From NCBI GenBank assembly GCA_009761415.1, contig QUOL01000009.1, positions 620,001-684,000 on the forward strand: DNA of 64,000 nucleotides, written 5' to 3'. Origin of the DNA: Sarcomyxa edulis (lineage: Eukaryota > Basidiomycota > Agaricomycetes > Agaricales > Mycenaceae). Positions within the stretch are counted from its first letter, which is position 1, and every line of letters starts with the position of its first letter. Below, one piece after another: positions 60,064 to 64,000 of the stretch. The position numbers were made by a program, and so were the translations under genes. The notes below the pieces were generated by a model, which did no database searches, was not told the DNA's origin, and was given only the letters and a program-made list of their open reading frames with translations.

Positions 60064-61656
60064 CTAAACAAGTTCGACTTCCCCCCTCGCAACAAGCTGT
60101 TCCACCACAGCAAACGGCGTCAGGGAGATATGTCCCTTTTCCATCTCGAGTGCGGTGCCACTGTGATCCGTGTTGGGGAGTACGGAGAAGAATAGCGTCG
60201 AGTTCGCATGGACACGGGAGGACCAGATGAGAAGGATATCGAGAAGAGGTGAGGGAAAACACAACATTCATCAGAAAGACTCAAGCAAAAGAAGGAAAGA
60301 GACCAACTCAGGCAATCTTATTGGTGGACATGTCTTCAGAGCATGTACGAATACTGGTCGGTTTTTGTCTGGTTCGGTCACTGCAAGAACAACAGCAAAA
60401 TGAAAGTGAGTAAGGCGTAAGTGCTGGGGCAGGAATATGGAAGGAATGAAGGAAGGGGTAAAACGGAAGAATCAAAACGCAAATATTGAAAGAAAGAAAG
60501 CCCACACTCAACTCATAGGCGGCATATACAAAGGCGCGTCATCCAAAGCGCGCTGTGTGTCTGGGAGACTTTGGAGGACGGAGAGGTGGAAGTGTTTATC
60601 GGTTAGATCTGCGTGTCTGCATGATGGAATGTGAGTGAGAAGACGTCAGATTGACTAGACTGATGAACGAGTTGGATTTGAGAACAAAGTATTCTCCCGT
60701 ATCCGTTGCAGTTGGTGTTGATGGGTATCCTGACAGGAGGGATGACCAAAAACAAGGTAGTAAGACTAACCTAACAGCGTGGGCCTGTTCCACGGCTGAT
60801 AATCGCGTCTGGACGTCTACGTTCGTAGTTATATACCGCGCGAATTTCTCAATCTATAGCGGTTGTTAGTTAGTCGAATTTCCAATCCTTTCGTTCGTGA
60901 TACAAGACGGAAGCCGAGAGAGCTAGGAAGACATAATCCGCGAAGCCCACAGCTCGGGGGGTCCACAAGCTCTAAACATGCACTCGTCTCATTTCCATCT
61001 AAATCCCATCAACAGCCCAAAGGACCAGACATATGACATGAAACATTATCCACTCACCTTATACAACCTAGTACACATGTACGACCTAACAATGAACTTT
61101 ACCCTCTCCACCTCCGTCTGCGCCAACATTATACGCATGTGTTCTTCTTCTGACGAATTGGGGTCTTGGCGGAGGAGTTGGACTGTCTCGGACTGAGAGT
61201 CGTATTGATATCATGTTAGTTAGAGTTACTTTAGATGTGGTAAGGGAAGAGAAAACACGCGACGCGTTTGACCACGTGCACGAATCGATCTTCAAAGGAT
61301 TTCCATGCCTCCGCGACCCATGAAAAACGAAAGTGAGACTTTGAGAAACAACTCACCTGCCTCCTGATATGATCCAGCACACTCGCCAACAGAGCCTCCT
61401 GCGATGGTAATATATCAGGCGCGTGTCGTTCGTTCATCCAATGCCGCGTTAGTTGCTCGAGAGGTGTTTCTGGGAGCTCTTGGTCTTGGTCTTGATTTTG
61501 GTTTCGCTGGAGTTGTCCTCGTTGCCGTGGTTGTGGTTGAGCTTGAGCTTGTGCGTGAGGTTGGGGAACTGCGCCGAATATAGGTGCAGGGATCGGCGGC
61601 CCAACACCCATACCACCACCAGCGACTTGGAGATCATATTCGTCGTCCCAGTCCAT
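60064..61656 (-). CDS. SLD5: GINS complex subunit SLD5
   Basis: Sld5 is one of four GINS subunits in the CMG replicative helicase. Six exons (61656-61357, 61192-61058, 60853-60771, 60616-60513, 60380-60308, 60160-60064) give 263 codons plus stop. The N terminus MDWDDEYDLQVAGGG is followed by a Gln/Pro-rich insert. The A domain has LTRHWMNERHAPDILPSQE, QLLRQDPNSSEEEHMRIM, AQTEVERVKFIVRSY and RLYKIEKFARY. The B domain has DKNRPVFVHAL, CPPIRLPDGTALEMEKGHI and the terminal VVEQLVARGEVELV. Five introns of 132-204 bp are clearly longer than the 45-75 bp usual here. The last join (donor near 60307, acceptor near 60161) is supported by the family pattern across it. Firm assignment. Confidence 0.9.
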
Positions 61657-61702
61657 CGTCGCGTGTCAAGAAAAAAATTGTGCAGCAAGTACGGAGAAGA
61701 TC

Positions 61703-61729
61703 AGAGAGAGAGAGAGAGAGAGAGAGAGG
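61703..61729. repeat. GA dinucleotide microsatellite
   Basis: About 13 GA units in a row, 45-70 bp upstream of the SLD5 ATG on its 5' side. It may lie in the promoter of SLD5. Confidence 0.9.
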
Positions 61730-61955
61730 TCACACGCGTGACGCGACGCGACATTTGAAAATAAAAAATCAAAATTCTCAGGGTCGCGTCCGACTCAGGA
61801 CCGACTGTGTCGTCTATGCGCTGTGGCCTCTTCGAGAGCCTACTCCTCGTTTGCGTAGAAACTCTCCAATATCGGCATTATCGCATTCAACTTCAAATCA
61901 GAGTCACTATGGCTCCGTTCGCTGTCCTACTAGGTCACTGGCCTGGTACACCCAT

Positions 61956-62873
61956 GGCCGTCCTGGACGACCTCTGTGTGCCTACTCCCCGGGTCTTCTC
62001 TTCTCTGATATTGACCACACGCGTCGTGGCCGTCTAGGATGGCCTCTCTGAGACCACCTCCTTCCTGTATCCTGGTCTGTGCATTAATATGGTGGCCTGG
62101 TACACCCAGGGCCGTCTTGGACGACCTCCGATGCGCATGCTCCTCTTCTGAGATCCGACATCACGACATCGAGTTGAGTGCTACTCTTCCCACTCCTTCT
62201 CTCTGAGGCTCTACGCACGTATACTCCCTATACAACCATATCACACCAGAATTCGGCTTCGACTTGGAGTAAGTAGTAGGTGCTGATACACGCAGCGGTC
62301 GTCTAGGACGGCTTTTTCGCTCGCATGACTCTGTCGATATTCTTGAATCTGGACTGGTCACACCGCGGTCGTCTCGGACGGCCACATCATTTTTGCTCCA
62401 TCCAGGAGATCGAAATTTTGACTCGACCGGTTCTCTGATCTTCTTGATTTCAGGCTGTACGCGCCGTGGTCGTCTCGGACGACCACTTTACTACTCAGAC
62501 ATCGCGCTCTACAGTCCGATATCGATATTATTGATGTTGAGACTGGCCACGCCGCGGTCGTCCCGGACGACCATCTTTACTCTGCTTCGGCTTCGAGTCG
62601 GAAAACCGAAATTTTACTCCTACATACTCTCTGCTCAATGTCACACTCACACCATCTGCAGTCTCAAGCCGATGGCCATGATTTTGGGGCTGGCCACGCC
62701 GCAGCCGTCTCGGACGACCATCTTTACTCTGCTCCGACTTCGAGACGAAGAATTGGAATATCACTCATACTCTCTGCTCGACGTCACGCTCACGCTCACG
62801 CATCGCGCTCTGCAGTCCGATATCGATAGTCTTGATGTTGAGGCTGGCCACGCCGCGGCCGTCTTGGACGACC
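61956..62873. repeat. Dispersed array of nine 17-bp dyads (GGYCGTCNNGGACGRCC type)
   Basis: Copies start near 61956, 62028, 62110, 62297, 62367, 62468, 62556, 62702 and 62857. The copy at 62556 is a perfect inverted repeat, with 8-bp arms and one central base (GGTCGTCC-C-GGACGACC). The others differ at one to three positions. Several copies sit in a larger unit that also repeats: CTGGCCACGCCG before the dyad, CCATCTTTACTCTGCT after it, and GTCCGATATCGAT about 40 bp before it (62511-62640, 62811-62890). A frame of about 200 codons runs through part of the array but lacks an ATG and only reflects the repeat. I see no gene here. This is a degenerate tandem repeat carrying a palindromic core. Confidence 0.85.
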
Positions 62874-64000
62874 ATCTTCACTCTACTTCGAGTTTAATCC
62901 CAACTCAGTCCTTCGACCTCAGTCAGACTCACACCGCACACCTCATACTTAGAGGTAACGACTCTCCCGCCTCTCACTCTCACTTACTATCGCTACCCAG
63001 CCTAGGCCCGTAGGTACATAACAAACATGACTTTCAAGTTAAACTTATAGCTCTCTGACATGATGGCGACGTACGAACATGACCATGGTTATTACGATTA
63101 AGTACGAGGGATCCTCTTGCTTAACTATAAACATATCAACGTTAGCATCGTAAGCTGATTCGCACTCGCATTCCCAGTCTTACTCTTACTCTCATTCGCA
63201 TTCCTAATCTTATTCTCATTCTCATTCTTGATTACTTGTGTTACTACTGTACTATTAGCTATAGTAAGGAATCTACTTATAAGCATGTCACCGAGTCCGA
63301 CTCGGAGTCACGCAGTCGGTATAGTGTCAGACGTCAGCTTCAGTGTCGGAGCAAAGCTCCCACTACCCCAGGAAGGCTCCGAGAGGCCGCGTAGCATCGG
63401 CGAACGACTGCAGTCTGAGTAAGGTCACCGATTGATAGTAAGTGAACGTTGGAGTTGGGGTGTTAGACTCGGACGTGCTACGTAGCTATAGTGAGGTACA
63501 AAAAACGTTATGTACATAACGCAAAGACTTTGACAAGCTTCGAATTCGTTAACATCAGTGAAAGAAAGCAAGATAGAAGAGTCCGAAGCTTCAATATTCA
63601 ATCCTGACTTGAGTTAAGTTCTATGGTGACGCTCGAGGGTCATAATCAGTCCAGAAAGATGGGATTGAGTTTTATCATTACTAGGTCCATGATCAGATTC
63701 AAAGGGAGTGATTCAATTAACAAAACAAGCGTCCGTACTGGCCAGCCATGCCATACAAACACACTCGCTCCCTCCCACACGACGAAGAGGGATTTTGAAA
63801 TACATATGTATTGGGGGATCGAGAGAGTCTAGGGAGGGAGGGAGGGAGTCGGAACCATACGCGATCATCATGTGCGTGCACGCATGCGTATGTTTCGCGA
63901 TCGTAATTATAATTGATCCCCGTCTCGTTGACACTAACTAACACCAACGCCAACGACACCAAGAGGACTTGGGAGTGGGAGTGGGAGGGGTTAGACTTGT
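62874..64000. other. Gene-free low-complexity region at the right edge
   Basis: No supported coding frame on either strand. CT-rich sequence with TCTCATTC-like words (about 63171-63231), GGGAG repeats (63832-63848) and GGGAGT repeats (63972-63992) stand out. No TTAGGG telomere repeat is present. It may be the edge of a repeat-rich area outside the window. Confidence 0.5.

Noticed and set aside
62393..63013. A frame of about 200 codons across the dyad array
   Set aside because: It has no ATG at its start and its translation is a repeat of the DNA unit. It looks like a by-product of the repeat, not a gene.
58116..63715. A shared 16-bp word TTCAAAGGGAGTGATT near 58116 and 63700
   Set aside because: One 16-bp match is expected by chance about once in two windows of this size, and the flanks do not align.
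63830..64000. G-rich repeats at the right edge as a possible telomere
   Set aside because: The words are GGGAG and GGGAGT, not the fungal TTAGGG array, and they are short and irregular.

Overview
The window is nuclear DNA of a filamentous basidiomycete, most likely an Agaricomycete. Genes are close together on both strands and cut by many short introns, mostly 45-75 bp and almost all GT-AG. The gene content is fungal, and several families are typical of mushrooms and their relatives: a FunK1 kinase, a fungal SLATT 2-TM protein, a questin-oxidase-like protein and an Iec1-like INO80 zinc finger. I rebuilt gene models by eye from splice signals, reading frame and remembered family sequence. For nearly all complete models the exon lengths add up to whole codons. 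No database search was run.

Layout. 1-5 kb: 3' end of an ABCC transporter, a coiled-coil unknown, and a PhyH dioxygenase divergent from an S9 peptidase. 5-12 kb: the S9 peptidase, a Gfo/Idh/MocA oxidoreductase, and O-acetylhomoserine sulfhydrylase (MET17 type). 12-17 kb: a small secreted protein and EPL1 (Enhancer of polycomb). 17.5-18.5 kb: a run of splice signals with no long reading frame. 19-27 kb: an SDR, an AzgA-type purine permease and a DNAJC11-like J protein. 27-33 kb: a frame-disrupted FunK1 kinase, an F-box protein and an ERG25-type sterol oxidase. 33.5-34 kb: a 374-bp MITE with 80-bp terminal inverted repeats and a TA duplication. 34.6-44.5 kb: a SET protein, TAF11 divergent from the Iec1-like protein, a Ser/Pro-rich protein and the questin-oxidase-like protein. 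44.8-48 kb: two tandem kinase-like paralogs with the same intron layout. 48.4-55.6 kb: URA2, encoding GATase, CPSase, a DHOase-like linker and ATCase. 56-62 kb: a small unknown, the SLATT protein, another unknown, NC2-alpha and the GINS subunit SLD5. 62-64 kb: gene-free DNA with nine copies of a 17-bp dyad, then low-complexity sequence.

There is no sign of one biosynthetic cluster. The genes serve general functions: pyrimidine synthesis (URA2), purine uptake (AzgA), sulfur assimilation (MET17), sterol synthesis (ERG25), transcription and chromatin (EPL1, TAF11, NC2-alpha, Iec1-like, SET) and replication (SLD5). The accessory parts are the FunK1 locus, the kinase-like pair, the MITE, the SLATT gene and the dyad array.

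The most unusual features are the density of tiny internal exons (9-25 nt) in at least seven genes, the spliced but apparently non-coding locus upstream of EPL1, the dyad array, and -1 frame breaks in T runs of the FunK1 gene.
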